A stretch of 64,000 nucleotides of DNA from Ruminococcus callidus (GTDB lineage Bacteria > Bacillota > Clostridia > Oscillospirales > Ruminococcaceae), in NCBI RefSeq assembly GCF_020709055.1, contig NZ_JAJFCK010000002.1, positions 62,001 to 126,000 of the forward strand, in the 5' to 3' direction. Of this stretch, positions 33,092 through 41,546 are shown piece after piece. Position 1 is the first letter of the stretch. Every line of letters starts with the position of its first letter. Below the pieces are notes generated by a model. The model was not told the origin of the DNA and searched no databases. It saw only the letters and a program-made list of their open reading frames with translations. The position numbers and the translations under genes were made by a program.

Positions 33092-36000
33092 TTAATCTGC
33101 CGAATCCTCGGTGTCGCCGTCATCGCTGTCTTTTTTCTCAGACGGCTTCGGCGGATCCCCGGCGTTCTCTGCCGGCTTCTTCTTCAGGATCGCAGCCTTC
33201 TTTTCCTCGAACTCTGCGTCGTCCAGAACGCCCTGCTTATGCAGTGCCTCCAGCTTCTCCAGAAGTGCCTCCGGACTGCTCTCCTTGGCAGCCTTTGCGG
33301 ACTTCATCTTGGCACGCTTTGCAGCCTCCTGACGCTCCCGCTCCTGCTGCTGCGCCAGCTCTGCCAGCATCACTGCATAGCGCTTGCGGTCGCCGAACCA
33401 GAATACCACCAGCAGGACAATTCCGCCTGCCAGCAATGCAATACCGATCCACCATCCCGGCGGGGTATACGTCATGGTAACGGTGTGAGTGCCGGCAGGA
33501 AGCCGCAGACCGACCATGGCATCAACCACGACGATCTGTCCGCTGTCGCCGCTCTGGTTTTTCAGACTGATGCTGCCGTCGTCATTCTTGACTTCTTCCA
33601 CCAGATTGTCCACACGCTTGCCGTCTACCTTGATGCTCCAGCCCGGCTCATACGGGATGCTGGTCATCATCAGCTGACCGTCCTCTGCGGTGATCTCGCC
33701 GGTGATCTTCCGTGCGCTGTAGTCGGTGATATTCCACTGGTTCTGCTTCAGGGTATCGATGTCCTGCTGGAACAGATCCGGATGGAAGGTGTAGAAGAGG
33801 AAGTTCTTGACGATGGTGTAATCGTTGGCAACGGTCATACGAACGGTGATCTTTGTGCCCGGCTCGTATTCGCCAAGACGCAGGATGGTGTAATTATCGC
33901 CCTCGAAGTACTCGCCCAGACCGGTGAAGCGGGACTGTGCGTTTGCCTGCTGGTCCGCAGCTCTCCAGTTGAATGTGCCGTCCGGATTCTCTGCGCTCCA
34001 GGTGCTCTCGCAGTCGTTCCACTCTGATTCTGTCCAGGAGGCAGTCCACAGGTTCACCTTGTGCTGGAACTCCGTCTTGAAGTACAGGTAGATCGGCTCG
34101 TCAGACTCTGCCACCAGATGGAAGTCCACCGTCGGGTCGCCGCTGCCGTTGTCCTCGAACTTGGTCTGTTCGCCGTACGGGCTTGTGGTGACCGCATCGC
34201 TGACCACCATATCCTCTGCCAGCTGGAGTGGCGTATAGTACTCGTGCCACGACTCGAACTGTCCGTTTTCATCAAAGACAGTGTTGCCGCTCATGGTGCT
34301 CAGGAAGATGTTCTGGCTGTTGAACGGGTTGTCGTTGCCCAGATGGTCGATCTTGGTGACATCGCTGTTGACCATATAGCCCATGGAGAGCGCATTGGGG
34401 TTCTCGTAGGCGGTGATGGTCTTGTCCACGTCGTTTTCGTTAGTGTAGTCGTACTGCAATACCGGCTCATAGGTCGGGTTCAGCAGACGATTGGAATCGC
34501 CGCGATCCAGCACGTACTTGATGCCAAGCAGCGAGTCGGCGAGAGGCGTATTGCCGTCATAACGGGTATAATAGCTGTGCATGCAATAGCCCATGGTTTC
34601 AATGAAGTTGATGACACGGGTATTCATGACGGAACTGGAGTGGGAGATACCTTTCAGTCCAAATGCCGCATTGTCGTTGACGCAGCGGAAGAATGTCTTT
34701 TCCGCGCGGTACAGACCGGGATCGTATTCCTCCAGCGCATCGGTTGCCGCACGGCCGTTCCACACGTAGTTCTGGTAGGACGCACGGGTGGAGTATGCCA
34801 CTTCGTCGTCAATGTCCTTCATGGAGTCCACGGCATTATAAGTCGCCTCACTGCCCACAACAAAGAGCATGATCGCAGACAGGGCGATGTTGAATGTCTT
34901 TTTGCCGGGCAGGAGCGCATTGCCGGTGAGGAAGTACAGCAGGATCAGGTAGATGCCGATCAGACCGCCGGCAATCCAAACGGCGCCGGATGCCATCTGA
35001 TCGTACTTCTTGAATCCCACGTACAGCACGACAGCAAGGGCAATTGCCAGAGAGATCAGCAGGTGCTTCTTCTTGACGCCCTCCATCTTGCCCCATGTGG
35101 TTGCCGCCATGGTCAGGAACGTAAAGGACAGCAGGAAAGAGTAGCGGAACGGCAGCCAGTTCGGCACCTGTCCGCCGTGCCACATCATGTCCACCGGAAC
35201 GCACATCATGCAGAAAACCATGATGACAACCAGTGCGGTGTAGCCGATCTTCTTCTTGGTGCTGATCTTGGTGTTCATGTAGAACAGCGGCAGCAGGACA
35301 ATTGTCAGCAGACCGCAGTAGATCTCCGGCTTGCCCTGTACGTTGACAGAGTCGTACTGTGCCGGCAGCAGCTGCGGCAGCAGATCCAGCAGACCGAATT
35401 CCGACTGGAAACGGAAGCTGTAGTCCGGATCGGTAAATTCGAACTTACCGAGCTTCAGCGCATAGTATACCGGCAGGAGCATGAACGCCGCACATGCCAG
35501 TGCCACAACAGAGGAGTAGATGGCACGGACGATGGTGGCTGCATAGTCGTAGGGCTTCCGCTTCCTGTCCGAGCCAAAGAAGAGGTAGAACAGGAAGTAG
35601 AGGGCAACATAGATGCAGATCATGTAGCCGATGTAGAAGTTTGCCACACACATGATGGCAAGGGGGATGATGTAGTTCAGGCGTCTGCCGTCGTCCACCA
35701 TATACTCAATGCCAAGCATGATCAGCGGCAGCATTACCAGTCCGTCCAGCCACATGGGGTCGATCAGCTGAATTACCGCATATGCCATCATGGCATACAT
35801 GGTGGAGAACAGCAGGGACTGGAGCGGCTTGACATTACGCCGCTTTTGCAGGAAATAACTAAATGTCACACCCGCCGCACCCAGCTTGCACAGCTGCATA
35901 ATGAGCAGACTGCTCAGCATGAACTTCTCCGGCAGGAGCAGGACGATCAGGGTAAACGGACTTGCCAGATAATACCCGATGATTCCCGTAAACTCTCCGG

Positions 36001-36307
36001 AGAGATTGCGGGACCAGTTGTAGAAAATACTTCCGTCGCCCCAAAACGCATCACGCAGGGCCTCGAAGTAGTAGACGTACTGTCCGTTCAGGTCCAGACA
36101 GAGCACCGATTCCTCCCCGAACGGATACAATCCGAAGATCGCATACGCCAGATAGGTCAGCGCTGCCGGAATGAGAAATGCCGCAAAGTAAACCCGATTG
36201 CGGACAATCCATTTCCCCAGACCAGACAGGACGCCGCCGGCTGTGATGTGCTTGGCGCCCTTCGGGCTTTTTGACACAACAGCGGCTTGGGTCTTGTTGT
36301 TAGACAT
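33092..36307 (-). CDS. YfhO family membrane protein with C-terminal SHOCT domain
   Basis: 1071 aa from ATG 36307 (AAGGAGG 8 bp before). Eleven or more transmembrane helices in the first half (starting VYFAAFLIPAALTYLAYAIFG), with LDLNGQYVYYFEALRD after the first helix as in YfhO/GT-C enzymes; a large external beta-rich part (about 560-950, with ARKITGEITAEDGQLMMTSIPYEPGWSIKVDG, a YfhO hallmark); a last transmembrane helix near 965-985; coiled coil; and a SHOCT-like segment (about 1011-1043, SPEALLEKLEALHKQGVLDDAEFEEKK-like). YfhO proteins glycosylate lipoteichoic acid or related polymers using undecaprenyl-linked sugars. Confidence 0.88.
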   Translation of the reverse strand: MSNNKTQAAVVSKSPKGAKHITAGGVLSGLGKWIVRNRVYFAAFLIPAALTYLAYAIFGLYPFGEESVLCLDLNGQYVYYFEALRDAFWGDGSIFYNWSRNLSGEFTGIIGYYLASPFTLIVLLLPEKFMLSSLLIMQLCKLGAAGVTFSYFLQKRRNVKPLQSLLFSTMYAMMAYAVIQLIDPMWLDGLVMLPLIMLGIEYMVDDGRRLNYIIPLAIMCVANFYIGYMICIYVALYFLFYLFFGSDRKRKPYDYAATIVRAIYSSVVALACAAFMLLPVYYALKLGKFEFTDPDYSFRFQSEFGLLDLLPQLLPAQYDSVNVQGKPEIYCGLLTIVLLPLFYMNTKISTKKKIGYTALVVIMVFCMMCVPVDMMWHGGQVPNWLPFRYSFLLSFTFLTMAATTWGKMEGVKKKHLLISLAIALAVVLYVGFKKYDQMASGAVWIAGGLIGIYLILLYFLTGNALLPGKKTFNIALSAIMLFVVGSEATYNAVDSMKDIDDEVAYSTRASYQNYVWNGRAATDALEEYDPGLYRAEKTFFRCVNDNAAFGLKGISHSSSVMNTRVINFIETMGYCMHSYYTRYDGNTPLADSLLGIKYVLDRGDSNRLLNPTYEPVLQYDYTNENDVDKTITAYENPNALSMGYMVNSDVTKIDHLGNDNPFNSQNIFLSTMSGNTVFDENGQFESWHEYYTPLQLAEDMVVSDAVTTSPYGEQTKFEDNGSGDPTVDFHLVAESDEPIYLYFKTEFQHKVNLWTASWTESEWNDCESTWSAENPDGTFNWRAADQQANAQSRFTGLGEYFEGDNYTILRLGEYEPGTKITVRMTVANDYTIVKNFLFYTFHPDLFQQDIDTLKQNQWNITDYSARKITGEITAEDGQLMMTSIPYEPGWSIKVDGKRVDNLVEEVKNDDGSISLKNQSGDSGQIVVVDAMVGLRLPAGTHTVTMTYTPPGWWIGIALLAGGIVLLVVFWFGDRKRYAVMLAELAQQQERERQEAAKRAKMKSAKAAKESSPEALLEKLEALHKQGVLDDAEFEEKKAAILKKKPAENAGDPPKPSEKKDSDDGDTEDSAD

Positions 36308-36656
36308 GGAATTCCTCCTTAAAAATAAAATGCGTTCCGCACCGCAGATGCATTCTGCCGGCTTGCGGAAAAGGTTACGCTGCGCTCCCACTTCGCACAG
36401 AGCAACAGACGAAGATATTATACCACAGTTTCCGATTTGTTGCAAGTGCTTTATTGCAAAACGGACAGAAATTCTTGCAAAGCGGAAAAAATTCTGCACG
36501 TTTTTTCACCCATTGGCGGCTGCGCCGTCCGCAGAACCGAATTCTCCTCTCCCACACCGCACCTTGACAAAATTTCCGGAACATACTATAATGAAACTAT
36601 TCCAATCGACTTGACAAACTATTTTGACCGCAACCAAAGACAGAAGGGAGAAACCC
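36308..36656. other. Divergent intergenic region
   Basis: About 350 bp between the yfhO-like gene and the small membrane protein. It holds the plus-strand promoter at 36564-36592. A plus-strand ORF crossing it has no ribosome site and no recognisable product. Confidence 0.4.
36564..36592 (+). promoter_or_regulatory. Promoter of the 72-aa membrane protein gene
   Basis: TTGACA (36564-36569), 17 bp, TATAAT (36587-36592): full consensus. Confidence 0.75.
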
Positions 36657-36875
36657 ATGGGAAAAGAGGAATGGAAGATCGTGCTGCTGGTGGGCATCAC
36701 CGTGATCTATCTCATTGTAATGGTCGTGCTGTTTCACCGTTTTCGCACCGCAATGCTGAAACTCGGAGAGGAACAGCGCCGGATTCAGGCGGAGAAAAAG
36801 CGTCAGCGCCAGCTTCTCACCGGAGAAACCGATGACGAGGACGCCGATTCCGCCGATTCTCACGGGCAGACGTAA
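36657..36875 (+). CDS. Small single-span membrane protein (72 aa)
   Basis: ATG 36657 behind AGAAGGGAG. One transmembrane helix (IVLLVGITVIYLIVMVVLF), then a basic coiled-coil-like segment (EEQRRIQAEKKRQRQLL) and an acidic tail. It has a consensus promoter and its own unit; the 3' end overlaps the end of the convergent lipoprotein gene by 16 bp. Function unknown. Confidence 0.7.
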   Translation: MGKEEWKIVLLVGITVIYLIVMVVLFHRFRTAMLKLGEEQRRIQAEKKRQRQLLTGETDDEDADSADSHGQT

Positions 36876-37489
36876 AGCGTGCCGTCCAGATTGACCAGAT
36901 AGACCGTCATGTCCTGACTATCCACGCTCTTATCACCGCTGGTCATGGCGATCTTGGTCGTCAGCGCCTTGCAGTCCCTGACGTGGGTCGTCCAGTAGTC
37001 CTCCCCCTGCAGGGTGTTGAACATATCCTTGAGATAGTCCACGCCGGAAGTGGGAGAATCTTCATCCTTACAGTCCGTGATCTGAAGATAGGAGAACGTG
37101 AAGTCACCGCCGGCTGCCGTCTGGAACGCATCGTGCACCTTGGTCAGATAGGCATCGCTCTGAAGCAGACCGCCGTACATGTTTTCAATAATATAGTCCA
37201 GATAGAAATCCACGATGCAGGAGGTGAATTCCGTCACATCCTGCTTCTGAATGGAGTCGTAGTAGCTGAACAGCAGATCCAGTTCGTCCTGCTCCAGAAA
37301 CCGCTTGTCGTACTCAATGGTGAAATCGTGGGAAGTGTCCTCCCGCAGCGTTGCGCCGTAGGCGAGGTTCTCCATGGGGATATCGGTTCCCTCGTTGGTC
37401 TGGTTGTCCGCACAGCCGGCAAAGCTCAGCAAAAGCGCCCCTGCCAGAACCGCAGCTGTTCCACGGCGCAGGGTTGAAGTATGGTTCAT
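36860..37489 (-). CDS. Lipoprotein, unknown family
   Basis: 209 aa from ATG 37489 (AAAGGATG upstream). Signal peptide with lipobox LSFAGC. The mature part has two halves of helix and strand with YDSIQKQDVTEFTSCIVDFYLDYI near residue 75. It resembles the lipoprotein at 58648-59328: both have a short linker, then YATLRED/LTYDSEAV-type strands and VYLVNLDGTLYVC versus LAVEIDGTFGIL ends, so they may be paralogues with an NTF2-like or DUF-type fold. Role unknown. Confidence 0.72.
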   Translation of the reverse strand: MNHTSTLRRGTAAVLAGALLLSFAGCADNQTNEGTDIPMENLAYGATLREDTSHDFTIEYDKRFLEQDELDLLFSYYDSIQKQDVTEFTSCIVDFYLDYIIENMYGGLLQSDAYLTKVHDAFQTAAGGDFTFSYLQITDCKDEDSPTSGVDYLKDMFNTLQGEDYWTTHVRDCKALTTKIAMTSGDKSVDSQDMTVYLVNLDGTLYVCP

Positions 37490-37632
37490 AATGATACATC
37501 CTTTCTGCATTTCGATCTGCCCGATGACAAAAAATCGGAACAAATTCTCATCGTTACTACTGTATCATATTTTTCTCAGAATGTCAAACCAAAGCGTGCG
37601 AAAAAGGCACTTGATCCACAGGAGGTCGCATT

Positions 37633-38352
37633 ATGCCACGATTTTTTTTAGAAGAACTTGACGAATCGGATATCTGCATCACAGGGCCGGATGCCCGCCA
37701 CATCGGACTGTCCCTGCGGATGCGTGTAGGCGATCCGCTGACGGTCTGTGCCTACGGCAAGGACTACCAGTGCCGGATCCGCTCCATCACGCCGGAGGAA
37801 GTGCATCTGGAAATGCTGTCCTCGGCGCTCTGTGCCGCAGAGCCGTCGGTCGCCCTGACGCTCTATCAGGCGCTTCCCAAGGCGGACAAGCTGGAACAGA
37901 TCATCCAGAAATCCGTGGAACTGGGAGCCGTCCGCATTGTTCCCGTCCTTACCCGCCGCTGCATCTCCCGCCCCAAGCCGGCGGAGTTTGCCAAGAAACT
38001 GCCCCGTCTGCAAAAAATCGCCGCCTCTGCCGCTAAGCAGGCAGGGCGCGGCATGATTCCGGAGATTGCAGCGCTTTACACGTTCCAGCAGATGTGCCGT
38101 GAGATGCAGGAGGCAGACCGTGCCATTTTAATGTATGAGAACGGCGGCATCCGGTTTTCACAGGTGCCCTTCGAGAACTGCCATACCATCGCCATGGCAG
38201 TGGGCAGCGAGGGAGGCTTCGATCCGGAGGAGGCGGAACAGCTCCAGAACGCCGGCGCCGTTTCTGTCTGGCTGGGAGAGCGCATTCTCCGCTGCGAAAC
38301 TGCCCCCCTCGCTGCCATCACCCTCGCCATGCACTGCACCGGAAATTTGTAA
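37633..38352 (+). CDS. rsmE: 16S rRNA (uracil1498-N3)-methyltransferase
   Basis: 239 aa. N-terminal PUA-like part with MPRFFLEE and HIGLSLRMRVGD, then a SPOUT methyltransferase with the knot motifs QALPKADKLEQIIQKSVELG, MAVGSEGGFDPEEAE (SAM loop) and VWLGERILRCETAPLAAI. Makes m3U1498 in 16S rRNA near the ribosomal P site. Usually next to prmA, which is not here. AGGAGG precedes the start. Confidence 0.95.
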   Translation: MPRFFLEELDESDICITGPDARHIGLSLRMRVGDPLTVCAYGKDYQCRIRSITPEEVHLEMLSSALCAAEPSVALTLYQALPKADKLEQIIQKSVELGAVRIVPVLTRRCISRPKPAEFAKKLPRLQKIAASAAKQAGRGMIPEIAALYTFQQMCREMQEADRAILMYENGGIRFSQVPFENCHTIAMAVGSEGGFDPEEAEQLQNAGAVSVWLGERILRCETAPLAAITLAMHCTGNL

Positions 38353-38655
38353 GTCTTTTCAAAAGCAGTTCAAAAAAGTGGACAGAATCATCAATATTGT
38401 TGCGAAAAAGGACTTGTATTTTTTCCGGAAACATGGTATACTAATAACAGAACCGGAACATCGTCCGGTTCACATAAAAGATCAAGCTCTGGAGAATGGA
38501 ATAACCGGAGGCGCAGACAGAGGACAACAGGCGCTTCACTCATACATTTCCACACTCACCGATTTTTTATGGTTCACAAAACAAATGTCGTTCTGCCGTT
38601 TTCCAGGCCACGGCAGAACGAAATAGAAACGGTCTTGGAGAAAAGAGGTATCGTT
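38353..38655. other. Intergenic region upstream of the acidic small protein
   Basis: 303 bp without a gene. Contains the promoter at 38414-38442; the predicted leader is about 205 nt. I see no known riboswitch in it. Confidence 0.45.
38414..38442 (+). promoter_or_regulatory. Promoter of the acidic anchored protein gene
   Basis: TTGTAT (38414-38419), 17 bp, TATACT (38437-38442). Confidence 0.6.
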
Positions 38656-39051
38656 ATGAAAGCAACTACAATTGCCGCAATGGTTTTGGCTGCCGCTGCT
38701 GCATCCGCAGCTACCATCGTTGCACTGAAAAAGGCACACGAGAAGAAACAGAACGCAAGACTAGAGCCCATGGAAGGCGGAGATGTCACCATCTGTACGG
38801 GGGATCCTATCCCGGCTGAGGACGACGACAGCGACTGCTGCTGCGAAAAGACTGATACCGACGCTCCAAAGCCGGAGGAAGCCGACAAGGAAGAGAGCGC
38901 ACCGGAAGCCGGCGGATGCGAGGGCGGATTCTGCTCGTTCGCAGGCGCTGTAGATGCCGACGATGACGACGATGACGCAGACCAGCCGGCACATATTACA
39001 GCAGATGCAGAGGACGAGAAAAAAGACGACAGCGATTCTGACAGCAAATAA
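38656..39051 (+). CDS. Acidic, Cys-containing protein with N-terminal hydrophobic segment
   Basis: 131 aa from ATG 38656 (AAAAGAGG upstream). Hydrophobic N-terminus (IAAMVLAAAAASAATIVAL), then a strongly acidic region with CCC near residue 61-63, PEAGGCEGGFCSFAGA and long Asp runs. Probably membrane-attached with a disordered acidic tail, perhaps metal-binding. No family recognised. Followed by a good terminator. Confidence 0.6.
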   Translation: MKATTIAAMVLAAAAASAATIVALKKAHEKKQNARLEPMEGGDVTICTGDPIPAEDDDSDCCCEKTDTDAPKPEEADKEESAPEAGGCEGGFCSFAGAVDADDDDDDADQPAHITADAEDEKKDDSDSDSK

Positions 39052-39085
39052 GCGCTGCGTTTCCTGACTGTCACGCAAGAACACA

Positions 39086-39122
39086 AAGAGGTACACTCCT
39101 GCAAGGGAGGTACCTCTTTTTT
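39086..39122 (+). terminator. Terminator after the acidic protein gene
   Basis: AAAGAGGTAC...CTCC and GGGAGGTACCTCTTT arms, then T-run. Confidence 0.85.
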
Positions 39123-39178
39123 GGCTTTGGCATCAAAAAAGCGGACTGCATTTCTGCCGTCCGCCGATTCTTTCCAAA

Positions 39179-39676
39179 TCACTTCCGTCTGGAACGATTC
39201 TTTCGCTCTGTATTGCGCTTGATGTCGCACATCTTCTCCTCGCTGTTCTGCTTGAAGTGGGAGAGCATATCCTCAAAAGTCATCTCCGACGGTGCCTGCC
39301 GCTTCTTCGGCTCCCAGACGCTGGGCTTTCCACCACGGCGCTGTCCGCCCTCCGGACGGGAACCGCCGCTGCGGGAACCGTGTCCCCGATGATCGCCGCG
39401 CTGCTGGGGACGATCGCCGCCAGCCGGCGCTTCTTCCGCCTGCTTCATGGAAAGGCTGATCTTTCCCTGCGGGTTGATGCCGATGACCTTGACCTTCACC
39501 TGCTGTCCCTCTGTCACAAAATCCCGAATCTCGCTGACATAGCTTCTGGAGATCTCAGAGATATGAACCATGCCCATGATCCGTTCCCCATCGGGGTTAT
39601 GGATATCCACAAATGTCCCATAGTTTGTAATATTCTTTACTGTGCCCTCATAGATTTTCCCAATTTCGACCTGCAT
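39179..39676 (-). CDS. S1 RNA-binding domain protein (YabR-like)
   Basis: 165 aa from ATG 39676 (GGAGTTAC upstream). Residues 1-75 are one S1 domain: MQVEIGKIYEGTVKNITNYG TFVDI..., MVHISEISRSYV, EGQQVKVKVIGINPQGKISLSMK. The rest is a basic Gly/Arg-rich tail (QQRGDHRGHGSRSGGSRPEGGQRRGG) followed by a short conserved end (TFEDMLSHFKQNSEEKM). In Bacillus the gene order is yabP-yabQ-divIC-yabR, which is preserved here on the minus strand. RNA or ribosome association is likely. Confidence 0.88.
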   Translation of the reverse strand: MQVEIGKIYEGTVKNITNYGTFVDIHNPDGERIMGMVHISEISRSYVSEIRDFVTEGQQVKVKVIGINPQGKISLSMKQAEEAPAGGDRPQQRGDHRGHGSRSGGSRPEGGQRRGGKPSVWEPKKRQAPSEMTFEDMLSHFKQNSEEKMCDIKRNTERKNRSRRK

Positions 39677-39765
39677 GTAACTCCATATCCCTTTCTGATG
39701 ACAGGCAGCACCGCTGCCATGCCTGCCGTGATGTGCTTCCGTGTTCTGCCCCGTCAAAGTCTGTG

Positions 39766-40080
39766 TCAATTTCTGGAAGCGTCATAAAAGCGAGCTTCAT
39801 CCGGATAGGCGTAGTTATACTCCTCCCGTGCCAGACGTTCCATGTAGCTGTCGATGTCGTCGCTTGCCAGAATCCGTTCCAGATCCTCGTTGTCCGCCGT
39901 AAGCTTGTCGATCTGCTTTTCCAACTGCGCCAGCTCCGTCTTTTTCTCCGCAATGCTGGACTGTGTGGAGATCACGCTGACGGTACAGCCGATGATGGCA
40001 GCAGCGATCGCCGTCCGGCGGAGAATCCGGAAAATCAGTCTGGATTTTTTCTCCGTCTTCTGCTTCTTTTTCTTTGCCAT
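39766..40080 (-). CDS. Septum formation initiator DivIC/FtsB family
   Basis: 104 aa from ATG 40080. Basic cytoplasmic N-terminus (MAKKKKQKTEKKSR), one transmembrane helix (TAIAAAIIGCTVSVIS), then a coiled coil (IAEKKTELAQLEKQIDKLTADNEDLERIL) and the typical ending LAREEYNYAYPDEARFYD. DivIC and FtsL/DivIB form the divisome subcomplex that activates septal synthesis. It follows yabQ by 9 bp. Confidence 0.9.
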   Translation of the reverse strand: MAKKKKQKTEKKSRLIFRILRRTAIAAAIIGCTVSVISTQSSIAEKKTELAQLEKQIDKLTADNEDLERILASDDIDSYMERLAREEYNYAYPDEARFYDASRN

Positions 40081-40089
40081 TGTCAATTT

Positions 40090-40599
40090 TCACCTCTTGA
40101 CGGTTTTCCTTTTGTTATTATACAATACTTTTCGGATGACAATCAAGGGCAAATGCCAAAAAAAATGAACTTTTCCAGAAACTTTGGCGAAATGGCCAAA
40201 TTTCTCTTTCAAAACACCGTAAATCCGCACAACACCGTGGAAAAGGGGCGTTGTGAGCCAGCGGAGCACCCTGCCGGACACCCCGAAGATCCGGTGCAGC
40301 ACACGCACCATTACTGTGCCGATGGTACAGCGGTACAGCAGGAATCCCAGCGTGCTCCCCAAGGCGTAATAGGCACGCATTTCCCCCCGGGCAAAAATGC
40401 CGGCAAAGCAGAGCAGCGCACCGCCCCAGACCAGCAGAAACGCCGTATCCTCCAGCGCCACCGCCAACTTTCCATGGGGCAGAAGCATCCGCAGGACACG
40501 CAGCACATCGAAGCAAAGCCCCAGCGGAATCCCCAGAAATACGGCGCAGAACAGCAGCCTTGTCTGCTCCGGCACCGTGAAAAACGTCTCCAGCTCCAT
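40090..40599 (-). CDS. yabQ: Spore cortex biosynthesis protein YabQ
   Basis: 169 aa. Membrane protein with FFTVPEQTRLLFCAVFLGIPLGLCFDVLRVLR at the start, further helices (DTAFLLVWGGALLCFAGI, YALGSTLGFLLYR), and a basic C-terminus. In B. subtilis YabQ sits in the outer forespore membrane and is needed for cortex formation. Start overlaps the yabP stop (TGATG), so translation is coupled. Confidence 0.9.
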   Translation of the reverse strand: MELETFFTVPEQTRLLFCAVFLGIPLGLCFDVLRVLRMLLPHGKLAVALEDTAFLLVWGGALLCFAGIFARGEMRAYYALGSTLGFLLYRCTIGTVMVRVLHRIFGVSGRVLRWLTTPLFHGVVRIYGVLKEKFGHFAKVSGKVHFFWHLPLIVIRKVLYNNKRKTVKR

Positions 40600-40886
40600 C
40601 AGCGGAACAGCTTTCCCAGCAGCGACAGCGGACCGCGGCGGTCTTTGTCGCCGTATTGCAGCAGCCAGATGTCCCCCGTAATGGTCATGTCGCCGCTCTC
40701 CACGCTCACGTCGTTAATGTGCAGATTCCGCCCCTTGACAGTCAGTTCGCCCAGACTGGTGAACAGATTGATGATGCGCTCGTCAAAGCAGTCCACATCG
40801 GTGACACCGGTCAGCGTCAGCTTTCCGCGGTCTTCCAAAATCAGGTTGTGATGTCCGGCAGGTGCCGGCGGCTGTTGTGTTTTCAT
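40599..40886 (-). CDS. yabP: Sporulation protein YabP
   Basis: 95 aa from ATG 40886 (AAGGAG 12 bp before). YabP/YqfC family: HNLILEDRGKLTLTGVTDVDCFDERIINLFTSLGELTVKGRNLHINDVSVESGDMTITGDI, with a short end. Needed for spore cortex assembly together with YabQ. The presence of yabP-yabQ suggests the organism retains at least parts of sporulation. Confidence 0.92.
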   Translation of the reverse strand: MKTQQPPAPAGHHNLILEDRGKLTLTGVTDVDCFDERIINLFTSLGELTVKGRNLHINDVSVESGDMTITGDIWLLQYGDKDRRGPLSLLGKLFR

Positions 40887-41027
40887 CGTCAAGCGATCTC
40901 CTTTCCTTTGCGCAGCGCCTGCCCGCAGACGCCGAAGCGGTTCGTTCTCTGTATCATATGCCATGATTTCATGAAAAATCACCAGTTTCAAAAGGGGTTC
41001 TTTGTCTATTTTTTTGCGGAAAAGTCC

Positions 41028-41056
41028 TTGCATTTTTGGTGCGGATGTGATATAAT
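41028..41056 (+). promoter_or_regulatory. Promoter of secG
   Basis: TTGCAT (41028-41033), 17 bp, TATAAT (41051-41056). Confidence 0.7.
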
Positions 41057-41127
41057 AAAAGAAATATTGAAAAGTTACAGGCAGCGTCTGTCTGTCGGGT
41101 AAAAAATTGAAACAGGAGGAAATTCCC

Positions 41128-41385
41128 ATGGGAGTACTGGAAATCATTCTGGGTTCCGCTGTTCTGCTGGCAAGTGCCATCATCACAGTCATCTGTCTGA
41201 TGCAGGAGCAGAAGCCGCAGAATGCAACCGCCGCACTGACCGGTGCAAGCAACGATTCGTTCTACGACAAGAACCGTGGCCGTACCAAGGAAGCACGTCT
41301 GAGAAAAGTGACATTCTGGTTTTCGATCGTGTTCTTTGTACTGATTCTGTTCATGGATATCGTAATGCCGCTGCTGACAAAATAA
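41128..41385 (+). CDS. secG: Preprotein translocase subunit SecG
   Basis: 85 aa from ATG 41128 behind AGGAGG. Two transmembrane helices (EIILGSAVLLASAIITVICLM and FWFSIVFFVLILFMDIV) with the SecG loop NATAALTGASNDSFYDKNRGRTKEARL between them. Auxiliary part of SecYEG. rnr follows 161 bp downstream as in many Firmicutes, with a hairpin between that may lower read-through. Confidence 0.9.
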   Translation: MGVLEIILGSAVLLASAIITVICLMQEQKPQNATAALTGASNDSFYDKNRGRTKEARLRKVTFWFSIVFFVLILFMDIVMPLLTK

Positions 41386-41399
41386 GCAATCGAAATTCT

Positions 41400-41463
41400 A
41401 TCCTGTGTTTTTGGTGTTATCCTTCGATGCAAGAGCGACACTGATGCACAGGATGTTTTTTTG
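41400..41463 (+). terminator. Terminator or attenuator between secG and rnr
   Basis: ATCCTGTG and CACAGGAT arms 39 nt apart followed by T7. rnr has no strong promoter of its own that I can see, so partial read-through is likely. Confidence 0.6.
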
Positions 41464-41546
41464 CCTATGCCAAGAAAAATTTGAGAAAATGAGAAAGAAA
41501 ATGAGAAAAGAGATGCCGCAATGGGCGGCGGGAAGGATTTGTATTT

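Noticed and set aside
32433..33095. Overlapping ORFs on both strands in the tandem array
   Set aside because: The same frames recur because the DNA repeats; copies accumulate stem-preserving rather than codon-preserving changes, and no ribosome sites are present.
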